Positions 8,796 through 17,489 of a DNA stretch of 41,763 bases are shown in pieces; position 1 is the first letter of the stretch, and every line of letters begins with the position of its first letter. The notes beneath the pieces are model-generated. The model worked only from the letters and a program-made list of their open reading frames with translations, did no database searches and was not told the origin of the DNA. The stretch is from an uncultured Actinomycetes bacterium (GTDB taxonomy: Bacteria > Actinomycetota > Actinomycetes > Nanopelagicales > Nanopelagicaceae). Location of the stretch: positions 1 to 41,763 of the forward strand of contig CAJBMC010000097.1 of assembly GCA_903954055.1 (NCBI GenBank), written 5' to 3'. Made by a program: the position numbers and the translations under genes.

Positions 8796-10652
8796 GTGCT
8801 CGCTTACCTAGCTCAAAAATCTCAATTCCTCATGGATGCACCCACTATTCAGGACAAGGTCTCTAAAGCAGTGCTTCAAAAATTCAATCTGAAGGTTGGG
8901 AAAAGTGAGTATGAGTCTTGGAAAAATTCACTCGGAAATGCGATGTCTCACATTATGTATTCGCCGGCTATCCCATCTGATTCCGGTATAGCCATTGAAT
9001 ATCGCCTTGAAGGACGAAAACTCCGGATGGATTTTGTCATTTCAGGGTTGGATTTAGATGGGAATGAGTCACTTGTAATAGTTGAACTGAAACAATGGAC
9101 GGACATTCAATTCTCAGACTTAGAAGAGCATGTTAGAACGCCACTTGGAAAAGGATTAGTAAGCACCCCCCACCCTTCCTACCAAGCCTGGAGCTATCAA
9201 TCGCATTTGGAGCAATACAACCAATACGTTTATGAAACCGGAGTTCGTGTAGCGGCTTGTGCATATTTACATAATTGCAATGATTCAAGTGTTATTTCCG
9301 ATTCAAAATATGAAAATGCGCTTCGAAGAGCTCCCGTATTTCTAAAAGGTGGGCATTTAGAACTCCAACAGCTCATTGAATCTAAAATCAAGACAGGTAT
9401 GGGAATTGTAATTCTTCGACGAATAGATGAATCTCCTATTCGCCCCTCCAAACAATTGGCAGAAGCTGTTGGAAGCATGCTGAACGGACAGGAAGAATTT
9501 GTGCTCCTGGATGAGCAGAAGACTGTTTATGAAACAATCATTCGGAATGCGAGACAGACTCAGGTCTCGGGCAAAAAAGTTCTAATTGTAAAAGGCGGGC
9601 CAGGAACGGGAAAGTCGGTAATTTCAATAAATGCTCTCGCACATTTAACTGGTGAGCGACTTAACGTGAAATACGTGACTGCAAATGCAGCTCCACGCGA
9701 TGTGTTTAGCGAACGGCTTAAGTCATTAGTTAAAGGCGAAGTAGTTCGGCATCTCTTTTCTGGCTCCGGATCGTTCACCGAAACTGAAAATGATGAAATG
9801 GATGTATTAATTGTTGATGAAGCTCATCGACTTCGTATGAAATCTGGCATGTTTAGAAATATGGGCGAGAGCCAGACGAAGGAAATTATCAATTCTGCGA
9901 AATTCAGCGTTTTCTTCATTGATGAAGCTCAAAAAGTAACCTGGTCAGATGTTGGCGAGATCTCAAGAATCAAGGCTCATGCTGCCGAGCTAGGCGCAGA
10001 TGTAGAAATGATGGAACTCTTATCACAGTTCCGGTGCAATGGTTCAGACGACTACATGGCATGGCTTGATGGAACCTTAGGGGTTCAGGAAAATAAAGAT
10101 AATTACTTTACTCGCGAGGGTTTTGATTTTCAGATCTTCGATTCTCCAACTTTACTTCATGAGCAGATCCGTCAGAAAAATATGGAAAATAACAAGTCCC
10201 GTGTAGTTGCTGGGTATTGCTGGAATTGGAATAGTAAAAGGGATTTAAAGGCATTTGATATTGAAATGCCACAATTTGGTTACAAAGCTAAATGGAATCT
10301 AAGTGATTACGGAAATAAATGGATTATTGACCCAAAGTCAGTCGACGAAGTCGGATGCATACATACCTGTCAGGGGCTAGAAGTGGACTATGTGGGCGTC
10401 ATTATTGGAGATGATCTAATAGTTCGCGATGGGGAACTTGTGACGGATCCAAGTGCCCGTGCAAAGACAGATAAATCTTTGGCAGGTTACAAGAAGGAAC
10501 GGGCTCAGAATGCTGCCGAGGCAGAAGTAAAAGCCGATGAACTAATCCGAAATACTTATCGCACCTTGATGACCCGTGGCATGAAGGGTTGCTATGTTTA
10601 TTTTACCGATGAAGAGACTAGGAAATATTTTGAAGATCGTCTACCAACGTAG
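8796..10652 (+). CDS. DUF2075-type helicase/ATPase with N-terminal ExK nuclease-like motif
   Basis: RMDFVISGLDLDGNESLVIVELKQW, Walker A KGGPGTGKS, DEAH box LIVDEAHRL, LLSQFRCNGSDDY, NTYRTLMTRGMKGCYVY; ATG 8832 is an alternative start. Confidence 0.88.
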   Translation: MLAYLAQKSQFLMDAPTIQDKVSKAVLQKFNLKVGKSEYESWKNSLGNAMSHIMYSPAIPSDSGIAIEYRLEGRKLRMDFVISGLDLDGNESLVIVELKQWTDIQFSDLEEHVRTPLGKGLVSTPHPSYQAWSYQSHLEQYNQYVYETGVRVAACAYLHNCNDSSVISDSKYENALRRAPVFLKGGHLELQQLIESKIKTGMGIVILRRIDESPIRPSKQLAEAVGSMLNGQEEFVLLDEQKTVYETIIRNARQTQVSGKKVLIVKGGPGTGKSVISINALAHLTGERLNVKYVTANAAPRDVFSERLKSLVKGEVVRHLFSGSGSFTETENDEMDVLIVDEAHRLRMKSGMFRNMGESQTKEIINSAKFSVFFIDEAQKVTWSDVGEISRIKAHAAELGADVEMMELLSQFRCNGSDDYMAWLDGTLGVQENKDNYFTREGFDFQIFDSPTLLHEQIRQKNMENNKSRVVAGYCWNWNSKRDLKAFDIEMPQFGYKAKWNLSDYGNKWIIDPKSVDEVGCIHTCQGLEVDYVGVIIGDDLIVRDGELVTDPSARAKTDKSLAGYKKERAQNAAEAEVKADELIRNTYRTLMTRGMKGCYVYFTDEETRKYFEDRLPT

Positions 10653-10657
10653 TGGAA

Positions 10658-10978
10658 ATGAAAATGACTAACTCAGAGTTTGAAGAACTAAAATCCGAGA
10701 TTCGAGCATTTGCCCAGGCTCGGGATTGGGAACAATTTCATACCCCCAAGAATTTATCCATGGCAATTACAGGTGAAGCTGGCGAACTTGCAGCTGAGTT
10801 TCAATGGCTCACTGCCCAGCAATCTGCTCTCGAGTCACTTAGTTCAGAGCAACTTGAGGCCATTTCACTCGAAATCGCGGATATTCAAATTTATTTGCTT
10901 CGACTCGCAGATGTCTTAACCATCGATATAGCTGATGTAGTCCGCAGAAAAATTCAGATCAATGAGAATCGCTTTTAA
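10658..10978 (+). CDS. MazG-like nucleotide pyrophosphohydrolase
   Basis: RDWEQFHTPKNLSMAITGEAGELAAEFQW ... LEIADIQIYLLRLADVL: all-alpha NTP-PPase EAGEL and ExxD motifs; track start 10652 (4 nt-scale overlap/contact with upstream gene), start taken at the second ATG. Confidence 0.9.
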   Translation: MKMTNSEFEELKSEIRAFAQARDWEQFHTPKNLSMAITGEAGELAAEFQWLTAQQSALESLSSEQLEAISLEIADIQIYLLRLADVLTIDIADVVRRKIQINENRF

Positions 10979-11332
10979 TTAAACTCTCACCACTAACTTA
11001 ATGATTTCCTCGGCACTTGCATCGTTACCCACCTCCGCCTCCACATTGGTCGGCACATCCCTTAAAGCGCATTGGGCCAGAACTGTCATCTGGACTGCGA
11101 TATCTGCCATCCAGTAGAAGGCGCCTGACCCGACTTCTTCGAGAAGTTCAACTGCTTCTTCCAGGATCTCATCATTAAACTTCTCTTTGCCATCGATATC
11201 TTCTTGGAGGACTTTCAAGAGGAAGTCTCGTATCAGCGTTGCTTTATCTTTTGATTGGCGAGCATCGAACAAGATCTTGTTGAGTTCGTAATCCATGCGG
11301 GCGCTTCTTAGCCACTTTAACAATGTTCGCAC
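10979..11332 (-). CDS. Hypothetical protein
   Basis: 117 aa ORF, GTG start; ATG at 11296 (MDYELNKILF) alternative; stop abuts the convergent MazG stop. Confidence 0.6.
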   Translation of the reverse strand: MRTLLKWLRSARMDYELNKILFDARQSKDKATLIRDFLLKVLQEDIDGKEKFNDEILEEAVELLEEVGSGAFYWMADIAVQMTVLAQCALRDVPTNVEAEVGNDASAEEIIKLVVRV

Positions 11333-11643
11333 TTTCCCTTCTTCACTTCAGCCTTCACACTCGGCTGACCCAAAACCTTCCGTGCTTTATTGGTCAACCT
11401 TCCGCCCCACGTACCTGGTTTAGGTGCGGTGAGGTATCTCCACTCCATTGCGGTGGAGACTGCTGCACCAATTTGTTCGAAGGGGATTATTAACTTCATC
11501 CCCATATCAATGATCGGTTCATGGGTGCCGGTCTGCACAATCTGGTCATAGAGATAGGCGACCTCGGCGAGAAATTTGGCACCCCTGAATTCGGGATCCC
11601 AGGTCATGCGGATTCTGCTGACGCTAAATTCAATGTGGTCCAT
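11317..11643 (-). CDS. Hypothetical protein
   Basis: 108 aa ORF MDHIEFSVSRIRMTWDPEF...KGKCEHC, overlapping the start of the next minus-strand ORF. Confidence 0.65.
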   Translation of the reverse strand: MDHIEFSVSRIRMTWDPEFRGAKFLAEVAYLYDQIVQTGTHEPIIDMGMKLIIPFEQIGAAVSTAMEWRYLTAPKPGTWGGRLTNKARKVLGQPSVKAEVKKGKCEHC

Positions 11644-11708
11644 ATCTAAAAGGTATGGGGGAGCACCGACAAGTTGCGCAGGTCTTACTTCTCCAATTCA
11701 CTTGCCCC

Positions 11709-12542
11709 ATGCCCGAGCTACCTGAAGTCGAGACTGTCCGCAGGGGGCTAGTGCGCTTTGCGCAGGGTTTTACGATTTCATCGGCCCAAGATTTACATCC
11801 CCGGTTGCTCAAGAACACATCTATCGCACCCCTTGACGCTGTCGTTGGTGGGCGGATTAAAGAGGTCAACCGTCGAGGCAAGTTCTTATGGTTTGTTCTC
11901 GATAGAGATGTAGCCCTCGTGGCACACCTTGGAATGTCGGGGCAATTTCTCTTTCCTCGCAAAGATCGACCAGAGCCGGGCCATGTGCGGGCGAGGTTTA
12001 CCTTGAAGAAAGGTTTTAAGAAGCAAGAGTTGGTCTTTAGCGATCAACGCACCTTTGGTTGGTTATCGGTTGAAGAGTTAATTGATGGCGTCCCAACTTC
12101 TGCGCAACATATTGCGGTGGATCCATTTGATCCAGCATTTGATAGAGCTGCAGTGATTGCAAAGATAAAGTCGCGCAAAGCTGCGATTAAATCAGTCATT
12201 CTCAATCAAGAGATCATGAGCGGCGTGGGAAATATCTACGCCGATGAATCGCTGTGGCGAGCCAAGATTCATCCCGAGATTGCTGCATGCGATCTGAGTG
12301 TGAAGAAGATTGGTTCGTTGGTTGATGCTGCCACCGAGGTGATGCGTGAGGCGGTTGAGGTGGGCGGGACATCCTTTGATGCGATGTATATCAACGTCAA
12401 TGGCGAGAGCGGATTCTTTGAGACCTCACTAGCTGCCTATGGGCAAGAGGGCGAACCATGCCCACGATGTGGCTGGCAGATTAGGCGGATCGCATTCGGT
12501 AATCGTTCATCGCACTTCTGCCCAAAGTGTCAGGTGCGGTAG
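11709..12542 (+). CDS. mutM: Formamidopyrimidine-DNA glycosylase
   Basis: Starts MPELPEVETVRRGL; GVGNIYADESLW; C-terminal zinc finger CPRCGWQIRRI...FCPKC; start trimmed from track 11655. Confidence 0.96.
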   Translation: MPELPEVETVRRGLVRFAQGFTISSAQDLHPRLLKNTSIAPLDAVVGGRIKEVNRRGKFLWFVLDRDVALVAHLGMSGQFLFPRKDRPEPGHVRARFTLKKGFKKQELVFSDQRTFGWLSVEELIDGVPTSAQHIAVDPFDPAFDRAAVIAKIKSRKAAIKSVILNQEIMSGVGNIYADESLWRAKIHPEIAACDLSVKKIGSLVDAATEVMREAVEVGGTSFDAMYINVNGESGFFETSLAAYGQEGEPCPRCGWQIRRIAFGNRSSHFCPKCQVR

Positions 12543-12631
12543 CTTTACAGGAAAATAAAAAACCCGCAGATTTAACCGATTTGTTACCAAAACTCTTGAG
12601 GAGAATCGTTCGCTCCTGCTAACTTCCTGCA

Positions 12632-13552
12632 ATGAATCCAACTGTAAAGATTTCTAAAGACCAGCACATCTGGAAGTACCAGGCAGATATGCAGCCTGTT
12701 GTCTCGGTAGACCCAGGCACTGTCATTGAGATTGAGACGTGGGATTGCTTTACCGGTCAGGTCCAATCGCAGTCAGATACCTTGCTTAATCTTGATATGA
12801 CGCGCATCAATAGCGCGACTGGTCCGATTGAAGTCAAGGGCGCAGAACCTGGTGACTCGCTCTCTGTCACCTTGATTGATATTCAACCTGGCCCACAGGG
12901 CGCTGGAATGGTGATCCCTCAATGGGGGCAGCTGATCGATAAGGCGATGGCGCCACAGACTCGAATCTTTAAAGTTAAAGATGGCACCATCACCATGGAA
13001 TCTAATGGTGTGACATTTCCTGCTCGACCAATGTTTGGTGTGATTGGAGTTGCACCTGCATCGGGTGAAATCGGAACATTCTTCGCCGACCGCCATGGTG
13101 GAAATATGGATGATCACCTCAATGGAATCGGTGCCACCGTGCATCTACCAATCTTCCAACCAGGTGGAATGCTCGCAATCGGCGATATGCATGCATCAAT
13201 GGGCGATGGCGAAATCTCTGGCACCGGTGTTGAAATTGGTGGCAAGGGAATCATCAAAGTTGATTTGATTAAGGGTAACTCTGGCGGATGGCCAATCACC
13301 GAACTCAAGGATTCTTGGGTAACTCATGGAACTGCGAGCAATATCCAGGATGCGCTCAAGATTGCCTGTGATGAAGCGGCAAAGTTACTAGTTGATGAAT
13401 GGGGCTTCACCATTGAAGATGCCTTCATCTTCCTATCTGTGGCAGGAGATCTAGGTATTGCACAGAACTGCCACCCAATGCCAGATGGCTTTGCAGTTGC
13501 AAAGATGCGTGTGCCAAAGACGCCACGAACACCGGCGCCCTTCAAGTTGTAA
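12632..13552 (+). CDS. Acetamidase/formamidase family protein
   Basis: GGNMDDHLNGIGATVHLPIFQPGGMLAIGDMHASMGDGEISGTGVE motif. Confidence 0.92.
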   Translation: MNPTVKISKDQHIWKYQADMQPVVSVDPGTVIEIETWDCFTGQVQSQSDTLLNLDMTRINSATGPIEVKGAEPGDSLSVTLIDIQPGPQGAGMVIPQWGQLIDKAMAPQTRIFKVKDGTITMESNGVTFPARPMFGVIGVAPASGEIGTFFADRHGGNMDDHLNGIGATVHLPIFQPGGMLAIGDMHASMGDGEISGTGVEIGGKGIIKVDLIKGNSGGWPITELKDSWVTHGTASNIQDALKIACDEAAKLLVDEWGFTIEDAFIFLSVAGDLGIAQNCHPMPDGFAVAKMRVPKTPRTPAPFKL

Positions 13553-13592
13553 TTTGCAGTTGTAATCACAAGATCGATACCCAATAAAGAAT

Positions 13593-13608
13593 TCAAGCGC
13601 GAGCTTGA
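13593..13608. repeat. Short inverted repeat TCAAGC-GCGA-GCTTGA upstream of the APC permease
   Basis: Perfect 6 bp arms with GNRA-type tetraloop. Confidence 0.5.
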
Positions 13609-13635
13609 TGTTTGATAAACGAAACGGAGAAATAA

Positions 13636-15072
13636 GTGGCTCAACTAGAACGTAATGCCATTGGTCTACGCGATGTCGTATTCCAATCGATTTGTTCGAT
13701 GGCACCAGGTGCTGCAATCGCAGCATCAATCCCATTCGGATCGCCCCTTGCTGGTGGAGCACTTCCACTCGCTGTCGTCTTTGCCTTCTTCGGCATCTTC
13801 TTCACAGCATCAAGCATTGGACAGCTCGCAGCTCACATCCCTTCAGCAGGATCTGTTGCAACCTATAGCGCGGTAGGACTTCGCCCTTGGGTTGGCTTCT
13901 TAGTTGGCTGGGCATATGCCGCAGTTGAAATCCTCATCGTTCCACTCGTGATGTTGCAGCTTGGATACACAGTTGCTGGCGAATGGAATGCAGAGCAGCA
14001 CTCTTTCTCCATCAATAACTGGTGGATCTTCACAGTTGCCGGAACACTTCTTGTAGGCGGAATCGTTTATAAGGGCGTTAAGTCATCTGCTCGCACAGGT
14101 GTCATCCTCGGTGCAATCGAAATCGGCGTATTCCTCATCGTAGGTATCGTTCTTGTTGTTAAGGCTGGCGGAAATAATGACCTCGCTGTCTTCTCACCAC
14201 ATTATGCAAATGCAAAGGGCTTTGAAGGATGGTCTGGCGTTATCGCTGGCTCTGTCTTCTGTCTCCTTGCATTCTCAGGTTTTGAAGCTGCCGCACCTTT
14301 GGCAGAAGAGACCGAGAACCCACGCAAAAACATTCCTAAGGCTGTTATGTATGCAACGCTATCTATCGGTGCGCTCTATGCATTCACAACATATGCAGCA
14401 ACAGTTGCATTCGGCCCAGATAAGTTCAAGGACTTTGCCGCCTATAACAATGGCGCTCCATGGGATGGTCTAGCAAAGGGTCTCGGAACAGCGTTCTGGA
14501 TCTTGGTTCTCTTTGCAATCATCAACTCAACAATCGCTAATGCAAATGCTGGTGCAAATGTATTTACACGTACTGCATACGCATTTGGTCGCGCCGGTGC
14601 ATTCCCTAAGGCACTTGCTGAGATCGATCCAAAGCATAAGACTCCACGTAACGCAGTTATCGTGCAGCTTGCAGTTGGCTTAGTTCTCGCGCTTGGCCTC
14701 GGCGCAAAGTACACACCGCAGATGGCATTTGGAATCGTTGCAACAGCACTTGTTGTTGCAGTTGTTCCGGTCTACATGATCGCCAACTTGGCATGTATTG
14801 GTTACTTCACAAAGCACCGTCGTGAAGAGCGCCATCCTGTCATTCACATCGTCGTTCCAATCGTTGGCTTCCTCTTCTTGATCCCAGGCTTCTTCAATGC
14901 AGCTGGAATCACCGGAGTGCCAGGGTTGAGCTTCATCGTCTCACTTGCATCACCGCTGACATATGGCGCATTTGCAATGGGCGCATGGATGGTTGTGGGA
15001 CTTATTGCACTCGGTTACCTATCTTCAAAGAAGCCAGAGGCAATCAAGGAAGTCGCAACAATTCACGGCTAG
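13636..15072 (+). CDS. APC-superfamily amino acid permease
   Basis: ~12 hydrophobic segments; FAFSGFEAAAPLAEETENPRKNIPKA motif. Confidence 0.92.
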   Translation: MAQLERNAIGLRDVVFQSICSMAPGAAIAASIPFGSPLAGGALPLAVVFAFFGIFFTASSIGQLAAHIPSAGSVATYSAVGLRPWVGFLVGWAYAAVEILIVPLVMLQLGYTVAGEWNAEQHSFSINNWWIFTVAGTLLVGGIVYKGVKSSARTGVILGAIEIGVFLIVGIVLVVKAGGNNDLAVFSPHYANAKGFEGWSGVIAGSVFCLLAFSGFEAAAPLAEETENPRKNIPKAVMYATLSIGALYAFTTYAATVAFGPDKFKDFAAYNNGAPWDGLAKGLGTAFWILVLFAIINSTIANANAGANVFTRTAYAFGRAGAFPKALAEIDPKHKTPRNAVIVQLAVGLVLALGLGAKYTPQMAFGIVATALVVAVVPVYMIANLACIGYFTKHRREERHPVIHIVVPIVGFLFLIPGFFNAAGITGVPGLSFIVSLASPLTYGAFAMGAWMVVGLIALGYLSSKKPEAIKEVATIHG

Positions 15073-15095
15073 TAATTACGGCTAATTAGTAACGG

Positions 15096-15141
15096 TGAGA
15101 GCCCGCTCGGATATTGCATCTGAGCGGGCTCTTCTCATTTC
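15096..15141 (+). terminator. Intrinsic terminator
   Basis: AGAGCCCGCTC ... GAGCGGGCTCT stem followed by TCTCATTTCT. Confidence 0.8.
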
Positions 15142-15158
15142 TCGTGCAAGGATAAGCT

Positions 15159-15524
15159 ATGGAAAATCGCAGCTCTGGAATCGTTGTCTTAACCGATGGG
15201 CAGTGCCGCTTCTGTGAGGCAACGCTTGCTTGGGTGCAGAAGAAATTAGTTGTCGATGCGATTGCCTTTCAAGAGGCAGATCTTGAGCAATACGGGTTGA
15301 GCTATGAAGCATGTTCGCAGGCGCTACATGTAGTCAATGCAGGCAAGGTTTATGTGGGTTCAGATGCAATTGCTTACTTGCTTGGCCGTCGCGGAAATTA
15401 CGTGCTCGGCTTTATCGTGCGCGCATCAGGACCATTGGGTCGCTCTGGTTACAAGTGGGTAGCCGGCCATCGCAATACATGGGTTATTAAGCTAGCTACG
15501 CGCCTTATTGAACGCTCGCTTTAA
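15159..15524 (+). CDS. DCC (DUF393) family thiol-disulfide oxidoreductase-like protein
   Basis: VLTDGQCRFCEATLAWVQK signature. Confidence 0.85.
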   Translation: MENRSSGIVVLTDGQCRFCEATLAWVQKKLVVDAIAFQEADLEQYGLSYEACSQALHVVNAGKVYVGSDAIAYLLGRRGNYVLGFIVRASGPLGRSGYKWVAGHRNTWVIKLATRLIERSL

Positions 15525-15529
15525 AGTAG

Positions 15530-16174
15530 TTAGCGAACTGAGCGAAGTACCGCAGTGACCTTGCCGAGGATCTCGCAGTGAGTTCCATCGATAGGTTCGA
15601 AGGCATCATTGGCTGGCAACAACCAGACTTTGCCGTTCTTCTTTGAAAAAGTTTTTACTGTTGCTTCGCCATCGATCATCGCCGCAACTACATCGCCATT
15701 GTTCGCATCCTTCTGCTGACGGATAACAACGAAGTCACCATCGCAGATAGCTGCATCAATCATGGACTCGCCCTTGACCTTCAACATAAAGAGATCACCA
15801 GAACCCACAAGTGATTCAGGAAGCGGCATCGTCTCTTCGATCATCTGATCTGCTGTGATAGGAACACCCGCTGCAATAGATCCAACCAGTGGAATAAATC
15901 GAGTCTTATCGACCGGGGTAGTGATGCCGAGTTCTGAGTCAGGGACAACGACCTCGAGGGCGCGGCCGGAGTTATCGCCGCGGCGGATGAGGCCCTTATC
16001 TTCGAGGATATCGAGCTGATATTTGACCGATGCCGAAGAGGTCAGGCCGACAGCGGCGCCAATCTCTCGCATGGTGGGGGCGTAGCCCTGGGAGTCGACG
16101 GAAGATTTGATGAAGTCGAGGATCTCGACCTGGCGGCCGGTGAGCTCGCCATCTGGGGATATCTTTTTGGCCAT
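15530..16174 (-). CDS. lexA: LexA repressor
   Basis: LTGRQVEILDFIKSS...GYAPTMREIGAAVGL HTH, cleavage-site region SIAAGVPI, FMLKVKGESMIDAAICDGDFVVI; start trimmed to MAKKISPDGE. Confidence 0.96.
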   Translation of the reverse strand: MAKKISPDGELTGRQVEILDFIKSSVDSQGYAPTMREIGAAVGLTSSASVKYQLDILEDKGLIRRGDNSGRALEVVVPDSELGITTPVDKTRFIPLVGSIAAGVPITADQMIEETMPLPESLVGSGDLFMLKVKGESMIDAAICDGDFVVIRQQKDANNGDVVAAMIDGEATVKTFSKKNGKVWLLPANDAFEPIDGTHCEILGKVTAVLRSVR

Positions 16175-16205
16175 ACACAGATGGTTCCACACCCTGTGGA
16201 AAAAA

Positions 16206-16221
16206 TCAAACATATGTTCGA
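16206..16221. promoter_or_regulatory. LexA/SOS box 1
   Basis: TCAAACATATGTTCGA, one mismatch from TCGAAC(N4)GTTCGA-type palindrome. Confidence 0.8.
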
Positions 16222-16264
16222 ATATTTCTTGCACTTGTCGGTGGTCGGGGGTATCTTTCTCTTA

Positions 16265-16280
16265 TCGAACAAGTGTTCGA
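16265..16280. promoter_or_regulatory. LexA/SOS box 2
   Basis: TCGAACAAGTGTTCGA, matching the Gram-positive LexA box. Confidence 0.92.
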
Positions 16281-16320
16281 AAACCTTCCCCAAGGTTCGT
16301 AGTTAGCAGGAGTAAAGACC

Positions 16321-16659
16321 ATGAGCGCTATAACCAGTGTAAATCAAGGCTTTTTGGCCATTCCGTCCGTGCGATTAAATCGCCGTGGTCGTTTAGCTCG
16401 CACCCTCGTGGTTCTTTCTCTCGCTATCGTGGCGGCTTCGGTTGCCGGCGGAAAGGCCGGGGCTGACACAACGATCGCTCCAATCGTCTCTCAATCCTTT
16501 ATTACAGTCACAGTAGCGCCGGGGGATACCGTCTGGTCCCTGGCCAACCGTGTCTCTGAAGGCCGTGGTGTGCGCTCGCTCGTAGCCTCAATCATCGAGG
16601 TCAATAGCCTCGGCAATGGCGATCTCACTGCGGGCCAGAAGATCCGAATCCCTCTCTAA
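16321..16659 (+). CDS. LysM-domain protein, probable SOS-induced division-inhibitor-like protein
   Basis: One TM segment then ITVTVAPGDTVWSLANRV...NSLGNGDLTAGQKIRIPL (LysM); divergent from lexA behind LexA boxes. Confidence 0.85.
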   Translation: MSAITSVNQGFLAIPSVRLNRRGRLARTLVVLSLAIVAASVAGGKAGADTTIAPIVSQSFITVTVAPGDTVWSLANRVSEGRGVRSLVASIIEVNSLGNGDLTAGQKIRIPL

Positions 16660-16744
16660 GCTCACTTTCACACTCGTGTAGAAACGCTCTGGCGTGTCGG
16701 ACATTTTCATCCCACCAACTCTCTAGAAATGCTTTAGAGTTACC

Positions 16745-16827
16745 ACTAGATGTAGGGGTTGGAAGCGCGAAAACTTCCATTACTAGGGTTTCTAGTGTAG
16801 TTTTCGCAATTCCCCACTACATGTAGT
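16745..16827. promoter_or_regulatory. NrdR-box-like palindromes and large inverted repeat upstream of nrdR-nrdJ
   Basis: CTAGATGTAG (16746-16755) and CTACATGTAG (16817-16826) match the CwAnATnTwG core; GCGAAAACT / AGTTTTCGC and ACTAG / CTAGT nested between. Confidence 0.65.
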
Positions 16828-16865
16828 TGGATGGAAAACCAGGGATTTGAGAGGAGACACGCCGA

Positions 16866-17381
16866 ATGATTTGCCCATTTTGCCGACATGACGATTCACG
16901 CGTAATCGACTCTCGCCCGGTTGAAGATGGCACACAGATTCGCCGTCGTCGCGAATGCCCTCAGTGCTCACAACGTTTTTCAACTCAAGAAGTTGCGCTG
17001 CTCAACATCATCAAGCGATCAGGTGCGACCGAACCATTTAGCCGCGAGAAGGTTCTCGTCGGTGTTCGCAAGGCATGCCAGGGTCGTCCAGTTAATGAAG
17101 ATGATTTGGTCCTCTTGGCTCAGCGAGTAGAAGAGACTCTTCGCGCAACAGGTCAGGCCGAAATCGAGGCGAACGAAGTTGGCATGGCAATCCTCGCGCC
17201 ACTCCGCGAACTCGATGAGGTCGCCTACCTGCGATATGCCTCTGTCTACCGTAACTTTGCCTCCCTTGAAGATTTTGAAGGAGAGATCGCACTTCTCCGC
17301 GCTCTACCTTCAAATAGTTCTACCCCTTCCTCCGCCAGCAAGACAACAGCTAGCTCTTCCAGTATTTCTGGAAAGAGTTAA
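16866..17381 (+). CDS. nrdR: Transcriptional repressor NrdR
   Basis: [40 protein letters not shown] zinc finger plus ATP-cone. Confidence 0.97.
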   Translation: MICPFCRHDDSRVIDSRPVEDGTQIRRRRECPQCSQRFSTQEVALLNIIKRSGATEPFSREKVLVGVRKACQGRPVNEDDLVLLAQRVEETLRATGQAEIEANEVGMAILAPLRELDEVAYLRYASVYRNFASLEDFEGEIALLRALPSNSSTPSSASKTTASSSSISGKS

Positions 17382-17489
17382 TTGTTTCTTGCACCAAAAA
17401 CAAAACTAAATAAGCAAACACCAGAAAAAATAAAAAGAATAAAACCAGAATATTCATATATTAAAAAATAAGAGAGACGGGAAATAAAC

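Noticed and set aside
11630-11962. 110 aa minus-strand ORF
   Set aside because: Antisense to the start of mutM, Arg/Ser/Cys-rich shadow translation.
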